NCBI RefSeq assembly: GCF_000816245.1
Contig: NZ_CP007769.1
Location: forward strand, 528,464 to 592,463
DNA length: 64,000 nucleotides
Reading direction: 5' to 3'
DNA from: Campylobacter sp. RM16704
Lineage (GTDB): Bacteria > Campylobacterota > Campylobacteria > Campylobacterales > Campylobacteraceae
Of this stretch, positions 42,213 to 51,138 are shown in pieces (the first letter of the stretch is position 1; the number at the start of each line of letters is the position of its first letter). The notes below the pieces were generated by a model, which was not told the origin of the DNA, did no database searches, and was given only the letters and a program-made list of their open reading frames with translations. A program made the position numbers and the translations under genes.

Positions 42213-42398
42213 ATGTTTAAAAAAATATGTTTTTTTGGATTTTTAGTTTTGTTTTTTAGCGGTTGTTTTGTAAATGAAAGAGGGATTTCTAATCGTTTTT
42301 ATGATGATTGTAAAGAATACTATGATGCTAGTGGGATGTATCACAAAGAATGTCCAAAAAATTGGGTAGATTTACCATTAACTCCCGATTCCTTTTAA
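42213..42398 (+). CDS. Small lipoprotein (Cj0978c-like)
   Basis: 61 aa, signal peptide with lipobox FFSGC and lipidated Cys18, then a short domain with two more cysteines (DDCKEYYDASGMYHKECP). Function unknown. Its 3' end overlaps the convergent Cj0977-like gene by 21 bp. The same place as Cj0978c next to the nuclease. Confidence 0.8.
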   Translation: MFKKICFFGFLVLFFSGCFVNERGISNRFYDDCKEYYDASGMYHKECPKNWVDLPLTPDSF

Positions 42399-42953
42399 AG
42401 CAGCGTTAAGCTCCCTTTGTTGAGAAGCCTCTTGTTTGGAAGGTTCTTGTTTAGAGACTTCTTGTTGGTTTTTACTCGTATTGGTTTTACTTTGTTTTAG
42501 TTTAAAAATATGATCATCTGTAGTTATAACTTGAAAAGAGGCATCAAAAATCTTAATTTCATTTACAAACCCTACAACTTTAACCTCTCTTTTTCTTGAA
42601 TCATCACTAAATAAAGCACTTGCTTCAAGATTTAATATATCTCCTACTTTTAAAGGTGCATAGAAAAAACTTCTAGAACCTATTAAAACACTAAATTCCT
42701 TATTGATAGCTGCTTGTGCTATATAATTTGCTGCATTAAATACAAAACCACTGTGTACTAATCCTAATTCATCAACAGCCATATCATGTGTTGTAATTAA
42801 AATACCTTTTGCAAAGTTTTTTTCTATATGAGAAATGCTACCAGCAAGATTATTGTTTATACCAGGACAAGTTATGAGTTCTGACTTAATTCGATTTAAT
42901 TCTTCTGGATCTATTAGTTCTTCAATGCTAACAGCACTTACTGTTTTTGCCAT
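42378..42953 (-). CDS. Cj0977-like hotdog-fold virulence protein
   Basis: 191 aa. The body (about 1-150) resembles an acyl-CoA thioesterase-like hotdog fold (LVHSGFVFNAANYIAQAAI, SVLIGSRSFFYAPLKVGD), while the last 40 residues are a Gln/Ser/Lys-rich tail with repeated SKQE. In C. jejuni Cj0977 is FliA-dependent and needed for full cell invasion. Catalytic residues are not seen. Gene starts 2 bp after cmoB. Synteny with Cj0976-Cj0978c supports the call; regulation here is inference. Confidence 0.85.
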   Translation of the reverse strand: MAKTVSAVSIEELIDPEELNRIKSELITCPGINNNLAGSISHIEKNFAKGILITTHDMAVDELGLVHSGFVFNAANYIAQAAINKEFSVLIGSRSFFYAPLKVGDILNLEASALFSDDSRKREVKVVGFVNEIKIFDASFQVITTDDHIFKLKQSKTNTSKNQQEVSKQEPSKQEASQQRELNAALKGIGS

Positions 42954-42955
42954 TT

Positions 42956-43831
42956 TTACACCTTTAATTTAACATAAATTCTTTTTGGTGCTTCATAGCC
43001 TTCGCAAGTTAAATTTGAGTCGTTTTGATCTAAGAATTGATCCAAAGAATATGAATCTATCCACTCTGTTTTTCGTTGTTCAACTTTATCAGTTTGTTTA
43101 GTTGCTATAACTTCAAAATTTTTAAAACCTGCTCTATAACACCAATTTCTTAAACCTAATATCGACGGAATAAAAAAAATATTTGATATTTTAGAGTAAG
43201 TTTTTTGTGGAATGAGAGCTATTTCTCTTTCATCTTCTATATACATAGTATCTAAAAAGACTATACCATTTTTATTTAGAGATTGTTTGAGTTGTTTTAG
43301 CATAGTTATAGGATCGCTACGATGATAAATTACACCAAGACAAAAGATAACATCAAATTTAATGTGATAATTTGGCACATCGGCTACACCTAAGAGTTCA
43401 TAGTGTATTGGGGTTTTTGCTATAGAATTTAAAAATAAAAATTGTAAATAATATTTAATAGATGGATCAAAACCTATAATTTTTTGAGGATTAAATTCAA
43501 GCATTTTAAACATATAATAACCATTATTACATCCAATATCTGCCACTACTTTGTTTTCAATATGGGACATGTGATCTTTTAAAATATTGAATTTGACAAA
43601 ACTTTGCCATTCTGTATCTATAAATAAATCATTAATTTTAAAAGGTCCTTTACGCCAAGGTTTTAATTCTAAGGCGATATTTTTAATTTCGCTATCTAAA
43701 TTTTTATTGCAAAAAATATCAAAACTTTCATTTATAGTATAATCTGAGTTTTGAACTTTTGCACTAAGTTTTTGAATTTTTTCATATAAGGGGTGTTTTA
43801 AAATTTGCTTTAATAAAGCATTATTTTGCAT
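42956..43831 (-). CDS. cmoB: tRNA U34 carboxymethyltransferase
   Basis: 291 aa SAM-type methyltransferase fold: DTEWQSFVKFN, VADIGCNNGYYMFKM (motif I), FDVIFCLGVIYHR, and TVTEW-type KTEWIDSYSLDQFL. CmoB uses carboxy-SAM to make cmo5U34 in tRNAs. AAGGAAAAA precedes the ATG, which sits 11 bp after the flaC terminator hairpin. Matches Cj0976. Confidence 0.9.
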   Translation of the reverse strand: MQNNALLKQILKHPLYEKIQKLSAKVQNSDYTINESFDIFCNKNLDSEIKNIALELKPWRKGPFKINDLFIDTEWQSFVKFNILKDHMSHIENKVVADIGCNNGYYMFKMLEFNPQKIIGFDPSIKYYLQFLFLNSIAKTPIHYELLGVADVPNYHIKFDVIFCLGVIYHRSDPITMLKQLKQSLNKNGIVFLDTMYIEDEREIALIPQKTYSKISNIFFIPSILGLRNWCYRAGFKNFEVIATKQTDKVEQRKTEWIDSYSLDQFLDQNDSNLTCEGYEAPKRIYVKLKV

Positions 43832-43842
43832 ATTTTTCCTTG

Positions 43843-43868
43843 AAAAACTCCCTTATTTGGGAGTTTTT
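43843..43868 (-). terminator. Terminator after flaC
   Basis: AAAAACTCCC and GGGAGTTTTT form a 10-bp stem with a 6-base loop and run into the next gene's ribosome binding site. It lies one base after the flaC stop on the minus strand. Confidence 0.85.
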
Positions 43869-43869
43869 A

Positions 43870-44619
43870 TTATTGAAGTAGGCTTGCTAGTTTAGTTTGT
43901 AATATTATATTTGAGTGAGCATTTGCAAATAAAAATGCATTTTCTTTGAGATAGTTAGCATTAAAGTCATTAATGTTTTGTGCTATGTCGTTATTTTGTA
44001 ATTTACTTTCAGCATCTTTAACATTAATACTAGTTTGCATAGATGAATTAATATTAGAGTGGATTGCATTAATTCCAGCACCAATATCTGCACGTAAAGA
44101 GCCTATTTGATCTTGAAAATCACGAATTCCATCTTGATTTTCAAGGTTTAAATTTGCTGTACTTGGCTGATTTAAATTGATGTTTTCAACACCAGTACCA
44201 ACGACAAAATCCATACTTTGAAAAACATTTTTCCCATTAAAAGTAGCATTGGAAAATGCATCATTGATAGAAGTCACAAGTTTATTTGCTTCAGCATTTA
44301 GCATACTTTTTTGTCTATCATTTAAGGCAGCATTATTTGAACGTATCGATAGTTCATTAAGTCTATCTGCTGTAGCTGAGATGTTATTTAAAGCTGAATC
44401 AGCAATTTGTAAAACACCTATTGCATCATAAGCATTTAAAACACCTTGATCTATAGTGCTATATTGATTTCTTAAAGAATCAGCTATAGCTAAATTTGCC
44501 CCATCGGTTCCATCTATAGCACGCATAGCAGCTATATTTTCTAAAGCTTTTTCTTGATTTTTTTGAGCTTGATTTAAATAATGATTTTGTTGAGTTGTTC
44601 CTATATCACCTATTTTCAT
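43870..44619 (-). CDS. flaC: Flagellin-like secreted protein FlaC
   Basis: 249 aa, matching FlaC length. It keeps the D0/D1 flagellin ends (LENIAAMRAIDGTDGANLAIADSL, SALNNISATADRLNELSIRSNNAALND and the coiled C-terminus NFNANYLKENAFLFANAHSNIILQ) but lacks the central variable domain. In C. jejuni FlaC is secreted by the flagellar export system, binds host cells and modulates immune signalling rather than building the filament. AAAAGGAGTC precedes the ATG; a GATATAAT -10/FliA-like element is near 44648-44656, but sigma-factor assignment is uncertain. Confidence 0.93.
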   Translation of the reverse strand: MKIGDIGTTQQNHYLNQAQKNQEKALENIAAMRAIDGTDGANLAIADSLRNQYSTIDQGVLNAYDAIGVLQIADSALNNISATADRLNELSIRSNNAALNDRQKSMLNAEANKLVTSINDAFSNATFNGKNVFQSMDFVVGTGVENINLNQPSTANLNLENQDGIRDFQDQIGSLRADIGAGINAIHSNINSSMQTSINVKDAESKLQNNDIAQNINDFNANYLKENAFLFANAHSNIILQTKLASLLQ

Positions 44620-44647
44620 CTTTGACTCCTTTTAAAGACTTTATTAA

Positions 44648-45121
44648 TTATATCATTTTTTTTTGTTTAAAATTTAAAAAAAATAAAATAACTTGTGATA
44701 GCATAATAATTTTCATCACAACTTCACTTGCATCATGAATTTTTATAAATTCTTGAGTTTTAGTCGCTTTTTCTCCTAAGTTTTGTGCTTCTAAAACATA
44801 AGCAGTGAAGTAAAATACAAAAAGCAAGCTTAATACCAAAATAATTGAAGAAAGCATAAATTTTGAAAAATTTATTTTAAAAGTTAAATTTTTATCTTTA
44901 AATGAAAAAATTTCCATTAAAATAGACAAAGTACTCACACCTAGTAAAACATAACCAAATTGCACAAAAATATGTGTCATCAAAAGCCCACTTTGAAAAT
45001 GGCTTAAAATCCCTTCACCTATAAATTTAGCAGGATAAAATATAGTTGGAGCTAAAAATACACCTATGCTAATTTCAATCCCTACTAAACTTGCTAGCAA
45101 AAATAAATATATTGATTTCAT
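44648..45121 (-). CDS. DUF4149-like integral membrane protein
   Basis: 157 aa with four hydrophobic segments (near 2-25, 45-65, 85-110, 130-150). Its first helix (LLASLVGIEISIGVFLAPTIFYPAKFIG) and general layout resemble DUF4149 membrane proteins. No function is known. Matches Cj0721c between flaC and prmC. Confidence 0.75.
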   Translation of the reverse strand: MKSIYLFLLASLVGIEISIGVFLAPTIFYPAKFIGEGILSHFQSGLLMTHIFVQFGYVLLGVSTLSILMEIFSFKDKNLTFKINFSKFMLSSIILVLSLLFVFYFTAYVLEAQNLGEKATKTQEFIKIHDASEVVMKIIMLSQVILFFLNFKQKKMI

Positions 45122-45149
45122 TGTCTTCTCCTAATAAAATAATTATAAT

Positions 45150-45953
45150 TTAATTTTTTAAATTCCATGCAATAAAGGCTCTATCAAAACCATTGTAATC
45201 CTGATAAAAAGTGACCTTAAAGCCATTTTCTTCTAAAATTTTATTTAAAATCACTTTTTGATCATAGCCAAACTCACATGCTAAGACTTTTGTTTTTTGA
45301 TTTTTAGCAAAAAGAATAATTTCATGTAAAATTTCCCAGCCATTATTTCCACCAAATAAAGCATTGTGTGGTTCATTTTGTACCCATTTATCTATAGGAT
45401 AATCATTTTTAATATATGGAGGATTAGAAAAAATAAAGTCAAAATTTCCTTGCATGTTTTTAAAATCACAAAGTTGAAAATGGATTAAATTTGAAACATT
45501 ATGAAAATCTGCATTTTTTTTAGCAAGTTCTAATGCCTTTGGATTAATATCACAAGCTTGTATAAAAGTTTGTTTTAGCTTTGCTAGACAAATACTTAAA
45601 ATTCCACTTCCAAAGCCAATTTCAAGTATATTTTTAAAAGAATGATGATCTAAAATTTCTAAGCATTTTTCAAGTAATATCTCACTATCAAAACGCGGTA
45701 TCAAAACCCCTTTTTCAATAAAAAAATCTAAGCCATAAAATTGTGTTTTTTTAAATAAATATTCAAAAGGCTCACCGTTTAAAAATCTATCTATATAATC
45801 AAAAAAAATTTTTTCATCAATTTGAAATTCAGGATTTAAAAAAATCCAAGCCTTATCTTTTTGCAATAACTCACAAAGAATAAAAAGTATATATTCTTTT
45901 TGAGCAGGACCTTTTGTATAAGCTTGCTTTAAAGCTTGTTTGATTGAAATCAT
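45150..45953 (-). CDS. prmC: Release factor glutamine methyltransferase
   Basis: 267 aa. Methylates the GGQ glutamine of RF1 and RF2. The catalytic NPPYIK sits in FDFIFSNPPYIKND, SAM motif I is LEIGFGSGILSICLA, and the N-terminal helical domain ends with YLFKKTQFYGLDFFI. Start overlaps the M48 peptidase end (ATGA-type). Position of Cj0722c. Confidence 0.93.
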   Translation of the reverse strand: MISIKQALKQAYTKGPAQKEYILFILCELLQKDKAWIFLNPEFQIDEKIFFDYIDRFLNGEPFEYLFKKTQFYGLDFFIEKGVLIPRFDSEILLEKCLEILDHHSFKNILEIGFGSGILSICLAKLKQTFIQACDINPKALELAKKNADFHNVSNLIHFQLCDFKNMQGNFDFIFSNPPYIKNDYPIDKWVQNEPHNALFGGNNGWEILHEIILFAKNQKTKVLACEFGYDQKVILNKILEENGFKVTFYQDYNGFDRAFIAWNLKN

Positions 45954-47137
45954 TGCAAAGCTTTGATTCTATCATAAATACAAGGATGGCTTAGGTGAAA
46001 GAAAGTATAAATTTTACTTGTTTTAACAAAGGCTTTATTTTCTTTTGCTAAGGCTATGAGGGCATTTTTCATATCTTCTTTAGAGCTTAGTTTTGCTCCA
46101 TGTAAATCAGCATTAAATTCATTTTTTTGACTCATTTTATTAAGCAGTGGAGAAATAATAAAAGTAAAAATATTTCCAAAAATCAATAAAAGTGCAAAAA
46201 CTCCAGCATTCACTCCATCTAAATGACTTTCAGTGTAAAAAAAGCTTGGTAAATGTGCGAAAATAAAAAATAAAGCAAAAAGCATCAAAGCACTAGTAAA
46301 TAACATTTTTAGCAAATCTTTATGCACAAAATGTCCTAATTCATGACCCAAAACAGCAATGAGTTCTTTTTCTTTTAAGGCATTTAAGAGCGTGTCAAAA
46401 AGCACCACTCTTTTGCTTTTAAATAAGCCGCCAAAATAAGCATTTAATCTTTTATCCCTTTTGCTTGCATCAATAACATAAACACCATTTGCACTAAAAC
46501 CACATTTTTGCATTAAATTAGTAATCTTTTCTAATAAATTTTCATCTTCAAGTTTTTTCATTTTGTTAAACATTGGTGCTATGAGGGTAGGGTAGATGAG
46601 GTTTATAATAAGTATGATTATAAAGCTTAGAGCAAAAGCTACCATCCACCAGTATGTGCTAAAAAATTCAAAGCAAAAAACCAAAGCATAGATAATTAAA
46701 AAACCAAAAATAAGCATTAGAGCTAAAGATTTGATACTATCTTTAACAAAAAGTGCTAAAGTCATATTTGAAAAGCCGTGTTTTTTATCTTTTACAAAGC
46801 TTTCATAATAACTAAGTGGTAAATTTAAAATACTAATAATTAATAAAAATACAAGTAAAAATAAAGTATTTTCCAAGATAGAATTTTCTTTTATAAAAAT
46901 TTCTTTTAAATATAAAAAGCCAAAGCTAATCCAAGAAATGTTAATTATCAGATTATAAAGATTAGAAAAGATTTTGTATTTTTCATTTTCTATGGCGATA
47001 TTTGCAGCATTTTTATAATCATGCTCATTTAAAATAATTGCTTGTTTTTCTCTTTCTTTTTTTAAAAAAGAAATTTGCATATAAGATATGAAAATCAAAA
47101 AAGCTGTGTATATACATAAAATAGTTATTAAAGTCAT
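45950..47137 (-). CDS. M48 (Ste24-type) zinc endopeptidase
   Basis: 395 aa membrane metallopeptidase. The zinc motif HELGHFVH is near residue 265, the third ligand region NEFNADLHGA near 345, with several helices in the first 230 residues. Related to CAAX protease Ste24; substrates in bacteria are misfolded membrane proteins. First gene of the rightmost part of the M48-prmC-DUF4149-flaC direction; matches Cj0723c. Confidence 0.9.
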   Translation of the reverse strand: MTLITILCIYTAFLIFISYMQISFLKKEREKQAIILNEHDYKNAANIAIENEKYKIFSNLYNLIINISWISFGFLYLKEIFIKENSILENTLFLLVFLLIISILNLPLSYYESFVKDKKHGFSNMTLALFVKDSIKSLALMLIFGFLIIYALVFCFEFFSTYWWMVAFALSFIIILIINLIYPTLIAPMFNKMKKLEDENLLEKITNLMQKCGFSANGVYVIDASKRDKRLNAYFGGLFKSKRVVLFDTLLNALKEKELIAVLGHELGHFVHKDLLKMLFTSALMLFALFFIFAHLPSFFYTESHLDGVNAGVFALLLIFGNIFTFIISPLLNKMSQKNEFNADLHGAKLSSKEDMKNALIALAKENKAFVKTSKIYTFFHLSHPCIYDRIKALQ

Positions 47138-47183
47138 AGTTTTTCCATATTTTTTTTAAAAGTATGCAATAAGAAAGTAAATA

Positions 47184-47205
47184 AGCATAGGTAATTACCT
47201 ATGCT
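47184..47205 (-). terminator. Terminator after the autotransporter remnant
   Basis: AGCATAGGTAA and its perfect complement TTACCTATGCT make a 22-bp palindrome downstream of the beta-barrel end and upstream of the peptidase gene. Confidence 0.65.
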
Positions 47206-47235
47206 ACTTAAGAAGAATTCTTGATGATATTAATT

Positions 47236-47838
47236 TTAGAATGAATATTTAACACCAATATTGCCAGTTATATAAGTTTCGTCGGTATTGTCATCTTTGT
47301 TATCTAGGATTTGTTTAGCACCTATACTAAGATCAACAGAAGGTTATCTGTTACACTAATGTTACTTCCAATAAGAATTCTACCAAAAGTTTTATCTTTT
47401 TCGACACCAGCTACATGATAATTCATATCACTTCCTATAAAGTGGTCTTTAAAATCATTTCCACTTGTAGCAAAGAATTGTTCAATTTTTGGAGTAATAT
47501 AGAAATAGCTACCACCATCAAATCCTTTTCTAAACTCTGCTCCAATTTCAGCATCTTGCATTGAGCCATCTATATTAAAATACTTTTACATTTATATTTA
47601 AGTTATTGATGAGTTAATTTGTTTTACCATCGAAGCTAGATCTGATGACAGAAGAGGTATTGTAAGTAGAACCTGTATCTTTTTCTAATGCAAAAAAGTA
47701 GCTTCCGTTTTTATTTGTATCTTTTAGGTCATTATCACTAAATGCAATCTCCCCCCCCCCTATAACAGCATGAGTTGAGTTAGCTACCATAGTAGCAACG
47801 CAAGCTGATAGAAAAATTTTTCTTGAATTTTTCATCAT
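47236..47838 (-). pseudogene. Phase-variable autotransporter, large deletion and frameshifts
   Basis: The 5' part codes for a signal peptide (MMKNSRKIFLSACVATM to NSTHA) followed straight away by a 10-G tract (Gly27-29) and a short passenger stub that stops at TAA near 47614. After it come, in other frames, beta-barrel sequence (IGAEFRKGFDGGSYFYITPKIEQF, then after a slip near 47340 DLSIGAKQILDNK) and a C-terminal strand ending in ITGNIGVKYSF, the autotransporter-type terminal Phe. About 600 bp remain of a gene that would normally span several kb. Missing passenger, an in-frame stop and two frameshifts make it non-functional, though the stub could still be exported. Confidence 0.88.
47751..47760 (-). 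repeat. Poly-G tract (10 G on the minus strand)
   Basis: Ten C on the plus strand, 10 G in the coding direction, right after the autotransporter signal peptide. Marks a former or persisting contingency gene. Confidence 0.93.
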
Positions 47839-48004
47839 TTAACTCCTCAATAAAATTAAGATTTGAGATAATGTTATATCTTTATATATATTAAAAAATA
47901 ATAAATATTATAATAAATAAATATTTTTTATATGTACTATAAAAATAAACAATATTAAGTAAATTTATTTATAGTACAAACAAAGATTAACTTTTTTAAA
48001 TATC
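47839..48004. other. AT-rich gap before ABC-F gene
   Basis: 166 bp with runs of A/T, holding the TTGAGGAG ribosome site of the autotransporter remnant and its likely promoter (GATATAAC at about 47873-47880, minus). No other feature is seen. Confidence 0.6.
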
Positions 48005-49936
48005 TTATTCTTCAAATTTTTCAAGAATTTTAAAATACTCTTCTTCCAAGATAATTAATTTTTCTTCTTTTTCTTTTAATTCTTCATAAAGCTTATTAAT
48101 TCCAATTTTCTGATAAAGCTCAGGATCGGATAGAGAATTTTTAATTTCTTTGATTTCTTCTTCTAATTTGTGAATTTTATCAGGATATGAGTTTAAAATT
48201 TCATTTTCCTTGTAGCTTAGTTTTTTGTTTGATTTTTCTTTTGTTTTTACACTTGTTGTAGTGTTTATTTCTAGGTTTTTAGAAAATTCTTCAAAGTCTT
48301 TGTATTCTTTTTCATTTTCTAAATATTCGCTATAGGAAAGAACTTCTATATTGATATTTGCATTATCTTCAAAAGCATAAAGTTTAGTTGCTATTTTATC
48401 AACAAAATATCTATCATGCGAGACAAGTAAAATTGCACCTTCAAAAGAAAGCAAATATTCTTCTAAGATGTTAATTGTGGCTATGTCTAAATCATTTGTT
48501 GGTTCATCTAAAATCAATATATCATATTCTTTAGTAAAAAGCAAGGCTAGGGCAACTCTATTTTTTTCGCCCCCACTTAAAACACTCACACTTTGTTCTA
48601 AAAATTCTTTTGGAAATAAAAATTGTTTTAAATACCCATAAACATGCATATTTTTACCACGCACTTGTATATGATCACCACCATTTGGACAAAAAATTTC
48701 TAAAAGTTTTTTATCAGTATTGAGCAAGCTTCTGCTTTGATCAAAATAGCCTATTTTAATTTCACCTCTTTTAATCTCTCCGCTATCAAGTGGAATTTTA
48801 TCAAGTAAAATTTTTAAAAAAGTGGATTTCCCACAGCCATTTTTACCTACTATAGCTATGCGCTCACCTTGTAAAATTCTTGCGTTAAAGTCTTTAAAAA
48901 GTGTTTTATCTGCTATGGATTTTGAGATATTTTTAAGCTCAAAAAGCATTTTTTTGCGGTTTTGACTTTGGGTTTGGTTGAAATTTTTACTAGCTCTTTT
49001 GATTTCAAGTTGTAAGCGTTTGATAGCTCCTGGATTTTTTTTAGCTTCTTCGCGCATTTTAAAAATTCGCTCTTTACGCCCTTCGTTGCGTTTTAGTCTA
49101 GCTTTTACACCTCTTCTTAGCCATTCTTCCTCGCTTTTTAGTTGTTTAAGCAAGGTTTCATGGCTTTTTGCTAAAGAAGCTAAAATGGCTGCTTTTTTTT
49201 CTAAATACTGGGTATATCCACCTTCAAAAACACTTAATTTTCCCGCTTCTATTTCTACGCATTTTTGTGCTATAGCATCGATAAAATATCTATCATGAGA
49301 GATAAAAATAACACACATCTTAGAAGCTTTTAATCTTTCTTCTAAAAAGCTACTCATATATACATCTAAATGGTTGGTTGGTTCATCAAGTAATAATATA
49401 TCAGGATTTTTAAGCAAAAGCGTGCAAAGTCCTACGCGTCTTATCTCGCCACCACTTAAAGAGCAAAGTGGTCTGTCTTTGTATTCTAGTAGTTTAAACT
49501 CTTCTAATATTCTTTGTATTTTTTGGTCTAAATTCCATGCGTCTTTTGAGTCTATAAATAAACTTAATTCATCTACTTTTTTTAAATATTCTTTGTTTTC
49601 TGGATCAAGTGCTAATTTTTCATTATAAATTTCAAATTCTTTTAAGGCTTGATAAATTTCTTCAAGTTCTTTTTTGACGGCTTCGCTTACGCTTAAGGTG
49701 CTTTCAAAGCTTACTTGTTGGCTTAGCATACCTATACTAGCGTTATTTTGCTTAATCATCCTACCACTATCTAATTTTAAAGTTCCTACAAGAGCTTTTA
49801 AAAAGCTTGATTTTCCTTCGCCATTTTTGCCTATAATGGCAATTTTTTCTCCTAAATTTGCACTAAAATTTGCATTTTCTAAAACTATTTTTGTGTTAAA
49901 TTTTTTATTTGCATCAATTAAATCTATTAAAGCCAA
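48005..49936 (-). CDS. ABC-F family ATPase (Uup-like)
   Basis: 643 aa soluble twin-ATPase without membrane domain. Walker A motifs GKNGEGKSSF and GKNGCGKSTF, signature LSGGEIRRVGL and LSGGEKNRVAL, and Walker B DEPTNHLD and DEPTNDLD. A charged linker (about 240-320) and a C-terminal coiled coil (about 560-643) with the Uup-type layout. ABC-F proteins act on ribosomes or in DNA repair; Uup is suggested by the C-terminal coiled coil. Cannot be assigned more narrowly. Confidence 0.9.
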   Translation of the reverse strand: MALIDLIDANKKFNTKIVLENANFSANLGEKIAIIGKNGEGKSSFLKALVGTLKLDSGRMIKQNNASIGMLSQQVSFESTLSVSEAVKKELEEIYQALKEFEIYNEKLALDPENKEYLKKVDELSLFIDSKDAWNLDQKIQRILEEFKLLEYKDRPLCSLSGGEIRRVGLCTLLLKNPDILLLDEPTNHLDVYMSSFLEERLKASKMCVIFISHDRYFIDAIAQKCVEIEAGKLSVFEGGYTQYLEKKAAILASLAKSHETLLKQLKSEEEWLRRGVKARLKRNEGRKERIFKMREEAKKNPGAIKRLQLEIKRASKNFNQTQSQNRKKMLFELKNISKSIADKTLFKDFNARILQGERIAIVGKNGCGKSTFLKILLDKIPLDSGEIKRGEIKIGYFDQSRSLLNTDKKLLEIFCPNGGDHIQVRGKNMHVYGYLKQFLFPKEFLEQSVSVLSGGEKNRVALALLFTKEYDILILDEPTNDLDIATINILEEYLLSFEGAILLVSHDRYFVDKIATKLYAFEDNANINIEVLSYSEYLENEKEYKDFEEFSKNLEINTTTSVKTKEKSNKKLSYKENEILNSYPDKIHKLEEEIKEIKNSLSDPELYQKIGINKLYEELKEKEEKLIILEEEYFKILEKFEE

Positions 49937-50007
49937 ATTTCTTTCCCAAATATTTTTTTGCGATTTTACTTTAAAAAGTATTAATTTTGCTTAAATAAAA
50001 TTACGCC

Positions 50008-51138
50008 ATGAGAGTGTTTGTTTTTTTTATTTTGCTAGTTTTATTTTTTGCTTTGGCAAATTGGTATATTTATAAAAGATTTTTAAGTAGAGTTGTTTTT
50101 TTAAAGTCTTATAAAAAAATAATATTAATTTTTATTTTTTTAGTTTTAATACTTGAAATTATTTTTTTTATAAATATGCGTGGGGATTTTTTGCATGAAA
50201 AATTTTATTATATTTTAGCGATTTTTCCTACTATCACTTGTTTTTTCTTACTTTTTGGATTGATTTTTGAGTTTGGAACTTGGATTTTTTTTAATGAAAA
50301 TAAAAAAGAACAAATTTTTAGCTCCCAAAGAAGAAAATTTTTAAAATTAATTTTTGATTCTTGGCTTATTATACTTAGTGTTAGTATGGTGTTTAGGGGT
50401 TTTGCAAATGCTATTAGTACGCCCAAGGTTAATGAAATAGATATTAAAATTAAAAATTTAAAAAAGAATTTAGATATAGCTTTATTGACAGATGTACATT
50501 TGGGTAAAAATTTAGGAGAAGATTTTTTAAAAACCTTAATTGATGAGGTTAATGCTTTAAATGTGGATATGGTTATCATAGCTGGAGATTTAATTGATGC
50601 AGATATTGCTAGTATGCCTTATGTTGATTTATTGGAGAATTTTAAGTCAAAATATGGTACTTATTATGTTTATGGAAATCATGAATATTATAATAATATA
50701 AATGCAATAGGACAAAAACTCAAAACACTTAAAAATTTTAAAGTTTTAGAAGATGAAAGTATAGATTTTGGAGATTTTACTTTAAGTGGGACTTTGGATT
50801 TAAGTGCAAAGCGTTTGGGTTTTAAAGAAAGCAATATAGAAAAAATAAAAACCCAAATCAATCAAGAAAAGGCTAATATTTTAATCACTCATCAGCCAAA
50901 ATATGTAAAAACTTATGATGTGAGTGGATTTGATTTGATTTTATCAGGACATACGCATGCAGGACAAATTTTCCCTTTTTCTTTGTTGGTATATTTAGAG
51001 CAGGGTTTTGTGTATGGACTTTATAAATTAAATAAAGATAGTTTGCTTTATGTAAGTAGTGGGGCTGGATTTTGGGGGCCTGCTGTGAGATTTTTAGCTC
51101 CTAGTGAGATAGCTTTGATTAGATTAAAAGGAGAATAA
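50008..51138 (+). CDS. Membrane metallophosphoesterase (YaeI/YkuE-like)
   Basis: 376 aa: four hydrophobic segments in the first 135 residues, then a calcineurin-like catalytic domain with LTDVHLGKN, AGDLIDAD, GNHEYYNN and LSGHTHAGQIFP. Members include UDP-2,3-diacylglucosamine or lipid-type phosphatases; the substrate here is unknown. Ends directly before psd, like Cj0846-Cj0847, hinting at lipid metabolism. Confidence 0.88.
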   Translation: MRVFVFFILLVLFFALANWYIYKRFLSRVVFLKSYKKIILIFIFLVLILEIIFFINMRGDFLHEKFYYILAIFPTITCFFLLFGLIFEFGTWIFFNENKKEQIFSSQRRKFLKLIFDSWLIILSVSMVFRGFANAISTPKVNEIDIKIKNLKKNLDIALLTDVHLGKNLGEDFLKTLIDEVNALNVDMVIIAGDLIDADIASMPYVDLLENFKSKYGTYYVYGNHEYYNNINAIGQKLKTLKNFKVLEDESIDFGDFTLSGTLDLSAKRLGFKESNIEKIKTQINQEKANILITHQPKYVKTYDVSGFDLILSGHTHAGQIFPFSLLVYLEQGFVYGLYKLNKDSLLYVSSGAGFWGPAVRFLAPSEIALIRLKGE

